Assembly (NCBI GenBank): GCA_040756575.1
Contig: JBFLYP010000001.1
Location: 62,001 to 126,000 of the forward strand
Length of the DNA: 64,000 nt
Reading direction: 5' to 3'
DNA from: DTYU01 sp040756575
GTDB taxonomy: Bacteria; Bacillota; Desulfotomaculia; Desulfotomaculales; Ammonificaceae
The position numbers and the translations under genes were made by a program. The notes beneath the pieces were generated by a model, which was given only the letters and a program-made list of their open reading frames with translations, did no database searches and was not told the origin of the DNA. How positions within the stretch are numbered: position 1 is the stretch's first letter; every line of letters begins with the position of its first letter. Shown here in pieces: positions 8,702 to 16,493 of the stretch.

Positions 8702-8735
8702 GACCCTGCCCGGTCGGGACCGACCGGGCAAGGTC
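8702..8735 (-). promoter_or_regulatory. Strong hairpin between the Flp pilin genes and tadV
   Basis: Bases 8707-8716 (TGCCCGGTCG) pair perfectly with 8721-8730 around a four-base loop. The stem extends outward through GACC/GGTC at 8702-8705 and 8732-8735. On the transcribed minus strand no run of U follows, so it is not a standard intrinsic terminator. Its place, directly after the abundant pilin genes and before the rest of the operon, fits an attenuating or mRNA-stabilising stem that keeps pilin expression above that of the assembly genes. That role is inference. Confidence 0.6.
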
Positions 8736-8816
8736 TATGTAGGGGTAGGAGGTGCCTTTTAATCTTGGATCTTCGACCGCGGCGAAAACCTTCGAGGTTC
8801 CCTTAAATCCATTACC

Positions 8817-8978
8817 TTACAGGTTGTTCGATACCTGAATGAACTTATCCCGGATCTTTGGGCCTAATACTATCAATCCTGCAATAGCTATAACCGCAAT
8901 GAGTGCGAGAATAAGTCCATACTCCGCCATTCCTTGCCCTTCTTCTCCCTTAATCAGCCGCTGTACCAACTCTTTCAC
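8817..8978 (-). CDS. flp: Flp-type pilin, first copy
   Basis: This 53-residue class IVb pilin precursor forms the Flp pilus fibre after cleavage by TadV. The segment EEGQGMAEYGLILALIAVIA contains the processing site (Gly, then Glu-Tyr at +5/+6) and the hydrophobic helix. The tail reads LGPKIRDKFIQVSNNL. The GTG start has GGAGGG six bases upstream. It is the second pilin gene in transcription order and is about 65% identical to its neighbour. Two near-identical pilins suggest a duplication, with one perhaps the major subunit. Confidence 0.93.
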   Translation of the reverse strand: MKELVQRLIKGEEGQGMAEYGLILALIAVIAIAGLIVLGPKIRDKFIQVSNNL

Positions 8979-9035
8979 GCTAATCCCTCCTTTTTGTACT
9001 TTAGATATTTGACCCGGACGGGCTTGCCGCCAGTC

Positions 9036-9194
9036 TTACAGATTGTTGGAAACTTCAACGTACTTATCTCTGATTTTCGGACCTAACACTACCAGGCCGG
9101 CTATTGCTACAAGTGCAATAAAGCCGAGGATTAACGCATACTCCGCCATTCCTTGCCCTTCCTCGTTGAGCAGGAGCTTTAGCGTCGTGCCCAC
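9036..9194 (-). CDS. flp: Flp-type pilin, second copy
   Basis: This is a 52-residue class IVb pilin precursor, the first gene of the tad operon in transcription order. NEEGQGMAEYALILGFIALV holds the TadV cleavage site and the start of the helix; the tail LGPKIRDKYVEVSNNL is nearly the same as in the other copy. The GTG start follows AAGGAGG with a spacing of eight bases. The 196 bases upstream are A+T rich and should contain the operon promoter, but no clear sigma-A pair was found. The gap between the two pilin genes is 57 bases. Confidence 0.93.
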   Translation of the reverse strand: MGTTLKLLLNEEGQGMAEYALILGFIALVAIAGLVVLGPKIRDKYVEVSNNL

Positions 9195-9390
9195 TGAATT
9201 CCCCTCCTTGAGGTTTCTCCGGTTCCATCATAAACGATTCCGGCGGGCACGCCATCGAGCCCCGGGCTTATTTTTTGGGGGTCGAAAGGTCCTATTTTAT
9301 GTAGGATAAACGACCTATTAACTTAAAAGTCGACAATTTATTCAGGATAAAAAAGGCGCCTTTATGACGCAATTACACGCACAACCTCGT

Positions 9391-10026
9391 TTATAATTCC
9401 ACAATACGTTGTTTTACGGCATATAGAGCCGCTTGCGTCCTATCGACAACCCCGAGCTTCTGGAAAATATTCGACATATGGTTCTTCACGGTCTTTTCGC
9501 TAATGAACAACTTACTCGCGATTTCCCGGTTGCTGGCGCCGGCAGCAACCAGCCGTAACACTTCAACCTCACGTTCCGTGAGTCCGCCCGGGTTACCCCG
9601 AAAGGAAAGCCGGTTGAATTCCTGAAGAACCTTTGCCGTCATTTTGGGGGGGATAAAAGACTCGCCCCGGGCTACTCCATAAATCGTCTCCACCAACTTA
9701 CCGGACGATATGTCCTTTAAAACGTACCCGGATACTCCGGCACGTATCATTTCGAAAAGGTACTCTTCCTGATCGTGGATAGTGAGAGCCACCACTGCGA
9801 CCGCAGGTCTCGCCTTCTTAATTTCGCGGCAGGCTTCTATACCATTCATTATCGGCATACTTACATCCAAAAGAACCACGTCAACCGGCTCGCGCTTCAC
9901 AAATTCTATCGCATCCTGCCCGTTGGCGGCCTCACCAACTACCTTGATACCGGGTTCCACTGAGAGGATTTTCTTTAAACCGTCCCGTATCAAAGCATGG
10001 TCGTCTACAATGAGAACTTGTACCAC
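9391..10026 (-). CDS. DegU/LiaR-type response regulator (NarL family)
   Basis: This is a transcription factor controlled by phosphorylation. The 211-residue product has a receiver domain (VLIVDDHALIRDGLKKIL, phospho-acceptor in VDVVLLDVSMPIMNG, lysine in GVSGYVLKDIS). A LuxR helix-turn-helix follows (LTEREVEVLRLVAAGASNRE, then FISEKTVKNHMSNIFQKLGV). The GTG at 10026 is preferred over an upstream ATG because GGGAGG lies at proper distance and the receiver then begins at once. It follows the DegS-like kinase by about 30 bases, so the two form a cognate pair. Its closeness to the tad locus makes the pilus a plausible target, but no binding site was identified. Confidence 0.93.
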   Translation of the reverse strand: MVQVLIVDDHALIRDGLKKILSVEPGIKVVGEAANGQDAIEFVKREPVDVVLLDVSMPIMNGIEACREIKKARPAVAVVALTIHDQEEYLFEMIRAGVSGYVLKDISSGKLVETIYGVARGESFIPPKMTAKVLQEFNRLSFRGNPGGLTEREVEVLRLVAAGASNREIASKLFISEKTVKNHMSNIFQKLGVVDRTQAALYAVKQRIVEL

Positions 10027-10055
10027 CGCTTCATCCTCCCGCATTTTCAGGGCTT

Positions 10056-11195
10056 TTAGTCAACCGGAAGGTTTATACTTACGTTTAAGGTTGTCCCTTT
10101 GCCGGGTGAAGACTTGATGTCTAACTCGCCGTTCAAAAGCTGTACGCGTTCTCTTATTCCTATAAGCCCGTAACCCTTGCGCTCGGCTTCCTGAAACACT
10201 TTGTTTACCTTAAAGCCCCTTCCGTTATCCCGTATCATGAGTTTCACTTTATCGGGGAGAACCTCCATCTTGACAACTGCGCTGGTAGCGTTGGCATGTT
10301 TATAAATGTTATTCAACCCTTCCTGGACAATCCTGAACAGAGCCACTTCCACCGCCGGCGGCAAACGTTTCTGCGAACCAAAATATTGGTATTCCACGGG
10401 TAGACCGTACTGTTCTTTGTAGTTTGCCACAAACTTCTTCAATGCCGCTTCTATACCAAGGTCGTCTAAGGCCATCGGGCGAAGATCAAAGATTATTTTT
10501 CTGGTATCCTGGAGACTGTCACGTACCAGATTTTGAAGCGTAAGCAGTTCCCCCCGGAGCTTAGCCGGGTCTTTTTCCAACAGTTTCAAACAAAACTCGG
10601 CTCGCATCACAACGTTGGCCATGGATTGCGCAGGTCCGTCATGAATTTCCCGCGCCACCCTCCGGCGCTCTTCCTCTTGAGCCTCGAGGATCCGCAGCGC
10701 CATCTGGTGCCATTGCTGCATCCCCTCCAGGCGGTCGGCAGCCTCCTGTAAATCCCTTTTCAAGTACTCAAGGACTACCCCTACCCGTGACACAAGACGG
10801 TCGGCACGTTGTCTGGTATCCAAAAGGCGCTTCAGCGACCGCTCCATCTCATCGCGCCGGGCCCTGAGCATGCTTTCCTTGGCCCGCAGTTTAATCAGCT
10901 CAATCTGGAGGTTCTGGGCATTTTCGTACGCCTCTTTAATGTCGGCTTCCGTAAAGTTCTTAAAGTCAGCGCTGACCTGTACCAGCCGGACTCGCGCTTT
11001 CTTCTCCTCTTTTTCTAAATTATCCACTCTAACAATGACTTCTAAAGTCTGCTCCCGGACCTCCTCAACCTCTTTTTGCAACCGTTTTAGCTCTGTTTCA
11101 GTGGCCTCGGCGATGGAAACAATCTCTTCTCTATTTTTTTCGATCAAATCAATTGTTTCTTTAATTATTTTGTCAAGCGACTTAAACAGATCCAC
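10056..11195 (-). CDS. DegS-type cytoplasmic sensor histidine kinase
   Basis: This kinase phosphorylates the DegU-like regulator encoded next. The 379-residue protein has no membrane segment. About 170 N-terminal residues form a long coiled coil rich in Glu, Lys and Arg, as in DegS. The HisKA_3 phospho-acceptor is in EERRRVAREIHDGPAQSMAN. The ATPase domain shows EGLNNIYKHANAT (N box), MIRDNGRGF (G1) and GYGLIGIRERVQLLNG (G2). The GTG start has GAGGTGA six bases upstream. A diverged copy of the dispersed leader repeat lies immediately upstream. The sensed signal is unknown. Confidence 0.94.
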   Translation of the reverse strand: MDLFKSLDKIIKETIDLIEKNREEIVSIAEATETELKRLQKEVEEVREQTLEVIVRVDNLEKEEKKARVRLVQVSADFKNFTEADIKEAYENAQNLQIELIKLRAKESMLRARRDEMERSLKRLLDTRQRADRLVSRVGVVLEYLKRDLQEAADRLEGMQQWHQMALRILEAQEEERRRVAREIHDGPAQSMANVVMRAEFCLKLLEKDPAKLRGELLTLQNLVRDSLQDTRKIIFDLRPMALDDLGIEAALKKFVANYKEQYGLPVEYQYFGSQKRLPPAVEVALFRIVQEGLNNIYKHANATSAVVKMEVLPDKVKLMIRDNGRGFKVNKVFQEAERKGYGLIGIRERVQLLNGELDIKSSPGKGTTLNVSINLPVD

Positions 11196-11214
11196 CGCTT
11201 CTCACCTCGCTACC

Positions 11215-11300
11215 CCTCGAAAATAGACGTTCAACCTTATACTGACGACAGACCGTTAGGGTCCGTTCTGCGTTCGGTGTTCTACGTTGACAAACGACCG
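11215..11300 (-). repeat. Dispersed leader repeat, right-half copy C, upstream of degS
   Basis: Read on the minus strand, this segment contains GAACGGACCCTAACGGTC, then CAGTATAAGGTTGAACGT, then TATTTTCGAGGGG. These match the right half of the long copies at 16347-16493 and 35796-35934, with about a dozen differences. The GGACC...GGTC dyad is kept. The element lies about 20 bases upstream of the degS start, in the same orientation relative to its downstream gene as the other copies. Confidence 0.7.
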
Positions 11301-11323
11301 AAGCACAAGCACTTGAATCATTT

Positions 11324-12502
11324 TCATCCCCGGTGGCGACGAGTAACCGTGGTGAACGACTCCCCCGTAGATCGACACAGGGCCTGATAATATTCTTGAA
11401 GCCGCTTTGCCATCCTTGACGCAGCAATTTCTTCAGAATGTATTAACGCGTTTTGCTTCATGCTCCTGTATAGACCGGAATCCGCCAAAAGCCGGCAGAC
11501 CTTTTCGGCAAAGACTGCTTCATCCAAAGGGGTTAAAAAGCCGTCAACTCCTTCGTTAACCATTTCGCTGACTCCCTGAGCCCTCACGGCAACCGCCGGC
11601 AACCCGGCGGCCTTTGCTTCGCCAAGCACCAGTCCCTGGGTCTCGGTCAGCGACGACATTACGAAGATGTCGCCGGCGGCATAACAATCTTTCACCTTGT
11701 CCGGGGGCACCGGACCGGTAAAAATAACCCGGTTTGCCACCCCCAGCCTCACGGCCTCCGCCGCCAGCCTTTCCTTTGCCGGCCCGCCGCCGACAAGAAC
11801 AAGCCATATTCTTTCCACCCGATCACTGACGCCGCGAAACGCCCGCAACAGAAAGCCAACATTTTTTTCCTTTCCCATTCGCCCGACGTAAAGAAGGACA
11901 GGCTCGTCAAAGCCGATCCCGTAACGCCGGCGGAAGCCTTGCCTGTCACCGTCCCGAAAAGCGTTCAAGTCGATACCGGTGGGAAGGTACTCAACCCGCG
12001 TCCGGACTCCCGCCTTGACCAGATACTCCTTAATTGCCGCCGCCGGCGCCAGCACCAGATCGCACCGGTTGCAAAATCTGATCGTGTATTGCCGTGTAAC
12101 CTTACGCGCCATTTTTTGGAGTAAAGGAAAGTAATGCACGTACTCCTCATACAGCGTATGGTATGTAAAAACCAGCGGGATGCCAAGCCGCCTCGCCCAC
12201 CGCGCACCCAGGCTGCCAAGTATAAACGGTGAATGTACATGTACCAGGTCCAGTTTCATATTTTTCAGCTTTCCGGCGATCTTCAGCGAAAACGGAATCG
12301 CCAGCGTAAAGTCCGGGTTCGTCGGTGCCGGAACCGACGGGAAACGGAAAACCCTTTCCTCCGGACAAACCCCCGGATAGTTCGGTGCAAATATGAAAAA
12401 GGATAATCCTTCGGCCTCAAGCTCGGCCCGGAAGGTCTCAATCGACCGCACGACTCCACTCGTGTACGGCCGATAGCTGTCTGTAAATACTCCTACATGC
12501 AC
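11324..12502 (-). CDS. GT4 family glycosyltransferase
   Basis: This retaining GT-B enzyme transfers a sugar from a nucleotide donor. The 392-residue protein has the N-terminal domain signature VGVFTDSYRPYTSGVVRSIE, the acceptor-side segment LVHVHSPFILGSLGARWARR and the GT4 C-terminal domain. That domain shows VLLYVGRMGKEKNVGFLLRA, DIFVMSSLTETQGLVLGEA (the E-x7-E region) and GVDGFLTPLDE. It most resembles the diacylglycerol glucosyltransferase/PimB-like group, so a lipid or cell-surface glycan is a reasonable target. A GTG at 12502 behind GGAGG fits better than the upstream frame. It is downstream of two terminators and probably has its own promoter. Confidence 0.88.
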   Translation of the reverse strand: MHVGVFTDSYRPYTSGVVRSIETFRAELEAEGLSFFIFAPNYPGVCPEERVFRFPSVPAPTNPDFTLAIPFSLKIAGKLKNMKLDLVHVHSPFILGSLGARWARRLGIPLVFTYHTLYEEYVHYFPLLQKMARKVTRQYTIRFCNRCDLVLAPAAAIKEYLVKAGVRTRVEYLPTGIDLNAFRDGDRQGFRRRYGIGFDEPVLLYVGRMGKEKNVGFLLRAFRGVSDRVERIWLVLVGGGPAKERLAAEAVRLGVANRVIFTGPVPPDKVKDCYAAGDIFVMSSLTETQGLVLGEAKAAGLPAVAVRAQGVSEMVNEGVDGFLTPLDEAVFAEKVCRLLADSGLYRSMKQNALIHSEEIAASRMAKRLQEYYQALCRSTGESFTTVTRRHRG

Positions 12503-12651
12503 ACCCCGACCTCCAGTCACGTAAGCATAAGCATCGTTGGGTGCCCGACCCAAGTATTTCTCCCCTGGTAAGCAGGTATTCGCTTTTATGGTCTATTACC
12601 CTTTTACAACAAAGTGCCATAGTAGATATCGGCCGAAGCACCGAAAAGTAA

Positions 12652-12693
12652 AAAACCCAGCAGGCAAATGCGCTACCGGGGCTGGGTTCTTTT
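12652..12693. terminator. Rho-independent terminator, bidirectional
   Basis: AACCCAGC at 12654-12661 pairs with GCTGGGTT at 12681-12688. On the minus strand the stem is followed by TTTTTTACTTTT and on the plus strand by CTTTTC. It lies between the sat unit and the GT4 gene and acts as a second stop behind the stronger terminator at 12731-12771. Confidence 0.75.
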
Positions 12694-12728
12694 CAACCCA
12701 CCGGTTCGCTCAGACATGCCGGGCGCAC

Positions 12729-12773
12729 AAAAAAGGGGCTGCCCCGATTAACTTTTGGGACAGCCCCTTTTTG
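12729..12773 (-). terminator. Strong Rho-independent terminator after the sat unit
   Basis: AAAAGGGGCTG at 12731-12741 pairs with CAGCCCCTTTT at 12761-12771; CCC/GGG extends the stem around one bulged base and a loop of about 12 bases. The transcribed minus strand ends in a U-run. It lies about 20 bases past the end of the 119-residue companion gene and so closes the sat transcription unit. Confidence 0.92.
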
Positions 12774-12790
12774 TAACCCGTAGGCTTCGG

Positions 12791-13150
12791 TTATACCTCG
12801 ATATCCGGGGCCGGCAGGTATTCGCTTTCCTTTGCGGCAGCCTCTTTGATTTCGTCCAGCCGCGCAAAAACCCCCTCCATTACCTCCGGGCCGAGCGATT
12901 TTTTCTTGGCAATCTCGTCGAAAACCACCCGGTTGAAGGCAATAGGAACGTCGGTAATAGCCCCGCGCGAGTCAATCCGGGCGGTAGAAAACTCCTCGAG
13001 AATCTTCTGCGCGTGCTCGTCGCTGACCTCTAAATTGAACGCGTTGAGCGCCCCGCCGAACAGTTTGCTGACCTGTTTTTCGAGCCCGCTCCCTTCAAGC
13101 TTTTTCAAACGGTTATCGTCCAAAAGCACCACAAATAATTTGGCCATCAT
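12791..13150 (-). CDS. Unrecognised 119-residue acidic protein co-transcribed with ATP sulfurylase
   Basis: No known family was recognised. The protein is soluble and acidic, without signal peptide, cysteine or membrane segment. It looks mostly alpha-helical, with an N-terminal hydrophobic strand (KLFVVLLDD) that could begin an alpha/beta fold. Its C-terminal third is rich in Glu, Ala and Lys. AGGAGGTGA stands just before the ATG, so translation should be efficient. It follows sat by 26 bases and precedes the terminator that closes the unit, so it is co-transcribed with sat alone; no aprBA or dsr gene accompanies it in the window. A role as partner or regulator of ATP sulfurylase is suggested only by position. 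Confidence 0.8.
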   Translation of the reverse strand: MMAKLFVVLLDDNRLKKLEGSGLEKQVSKLFGGALNAFNLEVSDEHAQKILEEFSTARIDSRGAITDVPIAFNRVVFDEIAKKKSLGPEVMEGVFARLDEIKEAAAKESEYLPAPDIEV

Positions 13151-13176
13151 TTCACCTCCTGAATTAGTACCTTAAC

Positions 13177-14538
13177 TTAAATGTCCATGTCTGCGAGATC
13201 GATCTCGAGTTCTTTCTCCCGTTCGATCAAGTATTTCGGTGTAACGAACGGATAATTGTAATGTTTCCACCACTTAACGGCAACTTTATAGACCTCCGGC
13301 CGGAAGATGACCGGCGGCGGGAAGACGCCCTCGGACACCATACCCCGGATGAAGCTGCCGCTGAATTTCTGCTTTTCCTTCGAGTGGTTGCAGTTTCCGC
13401 TGTATGCAATCTCGCCGCACTTCGGGCAGTACCAGAACTCAAGCATGTTCTGCGGTCTGATCTTTAAGCCGTACGGTACGTCAGTTAACGGCGCGGGGAA
13501 GCCAAAGCTGGGTATGCCCTTGCCCCAGAGAATCTGAGTAGCAAACATATCGTAGTACTCGCCGACAGCAGCATGGTCACGGCCGAACATGTGATGCGTG
13601 CAGCCCATATTTTGTCTCACAATGCCGTGCAGCATGGATTCTAGCGGATTGCCGTACCGCATATCCCATAGCAGGATGGTCACCAGGTGCCGTTCCGGTT
13701 TGATGTAACCGCCGAGGTTCACCGCCTCGTGCCCTTCGACGATGGCCTCGTCCGGATAGTCGCCCTTGCGCTTGACGCCGATTACGGCATTTACCAGGAT
13801 GCCGTGGCAGGGTTCGAGGTCGCCGGTGTAAGCGGCGTTCTTCATCAGGAACTCATGGCCGACATGGGGGACGTTCCTGGTCTGGTGTACGATGACTGTT
13901 CTCCAGCCTCTCTTATCGAACTCTTCTCTGGATTTTTTCGGCGGGAACCAGAACCTGTCAAAAGGAGGCCTCAGCTTGGGCTCATTGATTATTTTATACT
14001 TCCCGGCGTAGATTACAGGATTCAGGCTCTTATAAATAACCCAGCCCGGGTGCTTCTTATTGAAGGCTTCTTTTACGACTTCGGGGTTGTTTTCGGGAGT
14101 GCCGAAGGTCTTGTGGGCTAACTCTTCCTGATCGATCCGATATACCTCTTCTACGTCGAGGATTGCGAAGGGCTTCCCTTTAAGTCTGAGCAGCACCCTG
14201 TCTCCCGGGGTAACGCCTAATTTCTTATGGTCTTCCTCAGAAACGTCGAAAACGAGCGGGTATGGGAAGACCCAATCGTTCAGCAGCCTTCTCTCTTTCA
14301 GAATTCTTTCCACTTCCGCCTGTTTCATCGACCCTTCAACCGGGGAGAAGAAGCCGTAGCAGGTTGACATTATCTCCCGGTAAACATTCCGTACCGGTAC
14401 ACCATTCTCATCGAGGGTCGGCTTTATGTCGAAAACAGCGGCCCCTTTGGCCAATTTCTTGCCGGCAGCCGGATCCGTAACGACCCTGTCAATAAGTCTG
14501 CCGCCATGAGGCTCTGGCCTTTCAATCCTTATGGACAT
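13177..14538 (-). CDS. sat: Sulfate adenylyltransferase (ATP sulfurylase)
   Basis: This enzyme forms adenosine 5'-phosphosulfate and pyrophosphate from ATP and sulfate, the first step of dissimilatory sulfate reduction and of some assimilation routes. The 453-residue protein is the homo-oligomeric type. It has the nucleotide-binding motif HQTRNVPHVGHEFLMKNA near residue 215 and the second His-containing motif MFGRDHAAVGEYYD. A putative zinc site is present in YCPKCGEIAYSGNCNH. AAAGGAGG precedes the ATG. A near-consensus sigma-A promoter and a leader of about 230 bases lie upstream. The high-quality promoter and homo-oligomeric type suggest a major, dissimilatory role; that is inference, because aprA/dsrA are not in the window. 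Confidence 0.96.
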   Translation of the reverse strand: MSIRIERPEPHGGRLIDRVVTDPAAGKKLAKGAAVFDIKPTLDENGVPVRNVYREIMSTCYGFFSPVEGSMKQAEVERILKERRLLNDWVFPYPLVFDVSEEDHKKLGVTPGDRVLLRLKGKPFAILDVEEVYRIDQEELAHKTFGTPENNPEVVKEAFNKKHPGWVIYKSLNPVIYAGKYKIINEPKLRPPFDRFWFPPKKSREEFDKRGWRTVIVHQTRNVPHVGHEFLMKNAAYTGDLEPCHGILVNAVIGVKRKGDYPDEAIVEGHEAVNLGGYIKPERHLVTILLWDMRYGNPLESMLHGIVRQNMGCTHHMFGRDHAAVGEYYDMFATQILWGKGIPSFGFPAPLTDVPYGLKIRPQNMLEFWYCPKCGEIAYSGNCNHSKEKQKFSGSFIRGMVSEGVFPPPVIFRPEVYKVAVKWWKHYNYPFVTPKYLIEREKELEIDLADMDI

Positions 14539-14770
14539 TTATGTACCTCCTTTTTTCCTAAGACAGATGCATCTTATCTTTTGATTTCTGCCAAAGTGAA
14601 ACTCTCAGTGAAACTCTCAATGAAGGATAGAATGTGCACGTCAGTTAACGGAAGATTATTTGTCAGGCACCCACCTCCCTTTTAATTTGTGATTATAGGA
14701 ACATGCGATAGTAAAAAAATTAATGGTTAGCGTGTGTTACTTGAGTGAGGAAAATTATAACCAAGACTTT
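14539..14770 (-). promoter_or_regulatory. About 230-base 5' leader of sat with tandem 12-mers
   Basis: Between the predicted transcription start and the sat ATG lies a long leader with no gene. It contains two head-to-tail copies of the 12-mer AGTGAAACTCTC (plus strand, 14595-14606 and 14607-14618), and a GGGAGGTGG site followed by a four-codon GTG...TAA frame. No known riboswitch core was recognised. The length and the tandem repeat suggest post-transcriptional control, but nothing more can be claimed. Confidence 0.45.
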
Positions 14771-14777
14771 AAAATGC

Positions 14778-14806
14778 AGTATAAATTATTCTCAGAGGGT
14801 TGTCAA
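14778..14806 (-). promoter_or_regulatory. Near-consensus sigma-A promoter for sat
   Basis: On the minus strand, a perfect -35 TTGACA (14801-14806) and a -10 TATACT (14778-14783) are separated by exactly 17 bases. Transcription should start near 14771 and run into sat after a leader of about 230 bases. Confidence 0.9.
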
Positions 14807-14881
14807 TACCCTGACAGTACATAACGTAAAAAAGCCGAACGACAACCAAAACAGGGGCAAGGGTTTGTATCCCGGTCTGAG

Positions 14882-15961
14882 TTATACCTTGAAACGGAAG
14901 TGAATTATGTCCCCGTCCCGAACGATATAGTCTTTCCCCTCGATCCGCAACAGGCCGGCCTCCCGGACTTTGGCCGGCATACCGAGCCTTCGAAGGTCGT
15001 TGAACTCCATAACCTCGGCCCTGATGAAACCGCGTTCCATATCCGAATGCACTCTTCCGGCGGCCTTTTTTACAGTAGTTCCCTCTTTGACCGTCCAGGC
15101 TTTTAATTCATCTCCGTCCACGGTAAAAAAAGAAACCAACCCGAGTGCACGGTAAGCAGCCTTTGCCAGGCGTCCAATACCAGGTTCCCTGAACCCCAGG
15201 TCATTCAAAAACTCCGCCCGGTCGTCAGGAGGTAATTGCGCAATTTCGGCCTCAATCCGGGCAGAGACTTCAACTAACGGTATGCCGTGCCCTGCCGCGT
15301 ACTGCACAAGCATCTCCCGCTGCGGGTAGTCCCCCAGATGCAGGCCCGTTTCGTCAAGATTGACTGCGATGATGAACGGCTTAGCCGTCAGAAAGCCGTA
15401 ACCGGCAAAAATCGCTTCCTCTTCCGGCAGAACAACGGCTTTTCCTATCGCCTGCTCGTTATTCAGAATCTCATAGCAGCGCTCAAGAAGTGCGACTTCC
15501 GTCTCAGATTGTTTAGGTATCTTTTTGCCGCTCCTTATATGGTCCAACCTTTTTTCGATAAGCATGATATCCGCTAACAGGATCTCGGCATGCAGCTCTT
15601 GAAACTCGCGAAAAGGTAAAACCTCGTCAAAATAAGCCGGTACCTCCGGAGCACCAAACGCCCTCACCACAAAGCAAAGCGCGTCGGCACGGCGCACCTC
15701 TTCCAAAAAACGTACCCCTGCGGCCCTGTCTCCCCCTCGCAGGTCCAAACCCGGAATGTCGCGCACATCCACCCGGGCATACGTTACCTTGTCGGGGCGG
15801 AAAACCGCCGCAAGAAAATCCATCCGCTCGTCCGGCACTGCGGCAGAACCGACGTGCACCCTCGTCTCCCCCGGAATGCCTGTGGGATAGCGGGCACCGG
15901 TGAGCAGGTTAAAAAAACTGGTTTTACCCACCAGCGGCAAGCCTACAAATCCTATTTGCAA
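14882..15961 (-). CDS. ychF: YchF/Obg-type GTPase (redox-regulated ATPase family)
   Basis: YchF-family P-loop proteins bind ribosomes and influence stress responses; several hydrolyse ATP rather than GTP. The 359-residue product has a G1 motif GFVGLPLVGKTSFFNLLTG at its very N-terminus, a G3 segment VRDIPGL, a coiled-coil insertion (residues about 120-200) and a C-terminal TGS domain ending GDIIHFRFKV. The G4 region reads FIIAVNLDE instead of canonical NKxD, consistent with relaxed base specificity. The frame is open upstream to 16030, but the TTG at 15961 lies seven bases after GGGAGG and matches where family members begin. It stands alone, upstream of the sat promoter. Confidence 0.88.
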   Translation of the reverse strand: MQIGFVGLPLVGKTSFFNLLTGARYPTGIPGETRVHVGSAAVPDERMDFLAAVFRPDKVTYARVDVRDIPGLDLRGGDRAAGVRFLEEVRRADALCFVVRAFGAPEVPAYFDEVLPFREFQELHAEILLADIMLIEKRLDHIRSGKKIPKQSETEVALLERCYEILNNEQAIGKAVVLPEEEAIFAGYGFLTAKPFIIAVNLDETGLHLGDYPQREMLVQYAAGHGIPLVEVSARIEAEIAQLPPDDRAEFLNDLGFREPGIGRLAKAAYRALGLVSFFTVDGDELKAWTVKEGTTVKKAAGRVHSDMERGFIRAEVMEFNDLRRLGMPAKVREAGLLRIEGKDYIVRDGDIIHFRFKV

Positions 15962-16216
15962 ATTTCGCGCCTCCCATCTTAACGCCTTAAAACTTAAAAC
16001 CGGCAGCTGCCCGGCGACCTTTTTGAACAAGCAAACCCTCCGGCCTTACTCTACGACAGTGTACCAGAAATTAAGGGATTTTACATCATCGAAAAATCTC
16101 GGCAAAGGGTAAACCTGCGTATAACAACAAAGCGCCCGGATCAGTTAGCTTAGAAACAAACTGTGCCGATAACATAAAATGTAAGCACAGGAGCTTATGC
16201 AAAACAAATCTTCTTA

Positions 16217-16255
16217 GGAGTGCCACATGCCGCGTTGCGGCACAACGAGGAATAA
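16217..16255 (+). repeat. Dispersed leader repeat, left-half copy E
   Basis: The segment reads GGAGTGCCACATGCCGCG then TTGCGGCACAACGAGGAAT and matches the left half of the long copies. Its hairpin stem is TGCCGC/GCGGCA, whereas other copies have TGCGGC/GCCGCA. The C-G pair in place of G-C keeps the pairing, a compensatory change. No right half follows directly, although a full copy starts 92 bases further on. Confidence 0.75.
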
Positions 16256-16346
16256 AAATGTACGCGGGATCTGCGGCAAGACCGGAGAAATTGGAGGTTG
16301 GAAGTTAGAGGTTAGAGGTAGGATGCGGAAACCTTGCATTTATGGA

Positions 16347-16493
16347 GGAGTGCCCCATGCGGCAAGCCGCACAACGAAGAATGAAATATTTAATATGCCT
16401 GTCCTCGGTCTTTTATAAACGTCGAACGTTGAACGTTGAACGGACCCTCAAGGTCGGTCAGTATAAGGTTGAACGTTTATTTTTCGGAGGAGG
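16347..16493 (+). repeat. Dispersed composite leader repeat, full copy A, upstream of the DtxR-family gene
   Basis: This 147-base copy matches 35796-35934 on the opposite strand nearly base for base. Its left half has the hairpin TGCGGC-AA-GCCGCA after GGAGTGCCCCA, then ACAACGAAGAATGAAA. The middle carries CTGTCCTCGGTCTTTTATAA. The right half has three heptamers of the GTTGAAC type, a GGACC...GGTC dyad, and CAGTATAAGGTTGAACGTTT leading to CGGAGGAGG. That last string serves as the ribosome binding site for the regulator gene starting at 16500. The other copy has only two heptamers, so the heptamer number varies between copies. Confidence 0.9.

Noticed and set aside
9195..9390. Possible c-di-GMP riboswitch in the pilin leader
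   Set aside because: The conserved GEMM core strings were looked for and are absent; only a G+C-rich patch is present.
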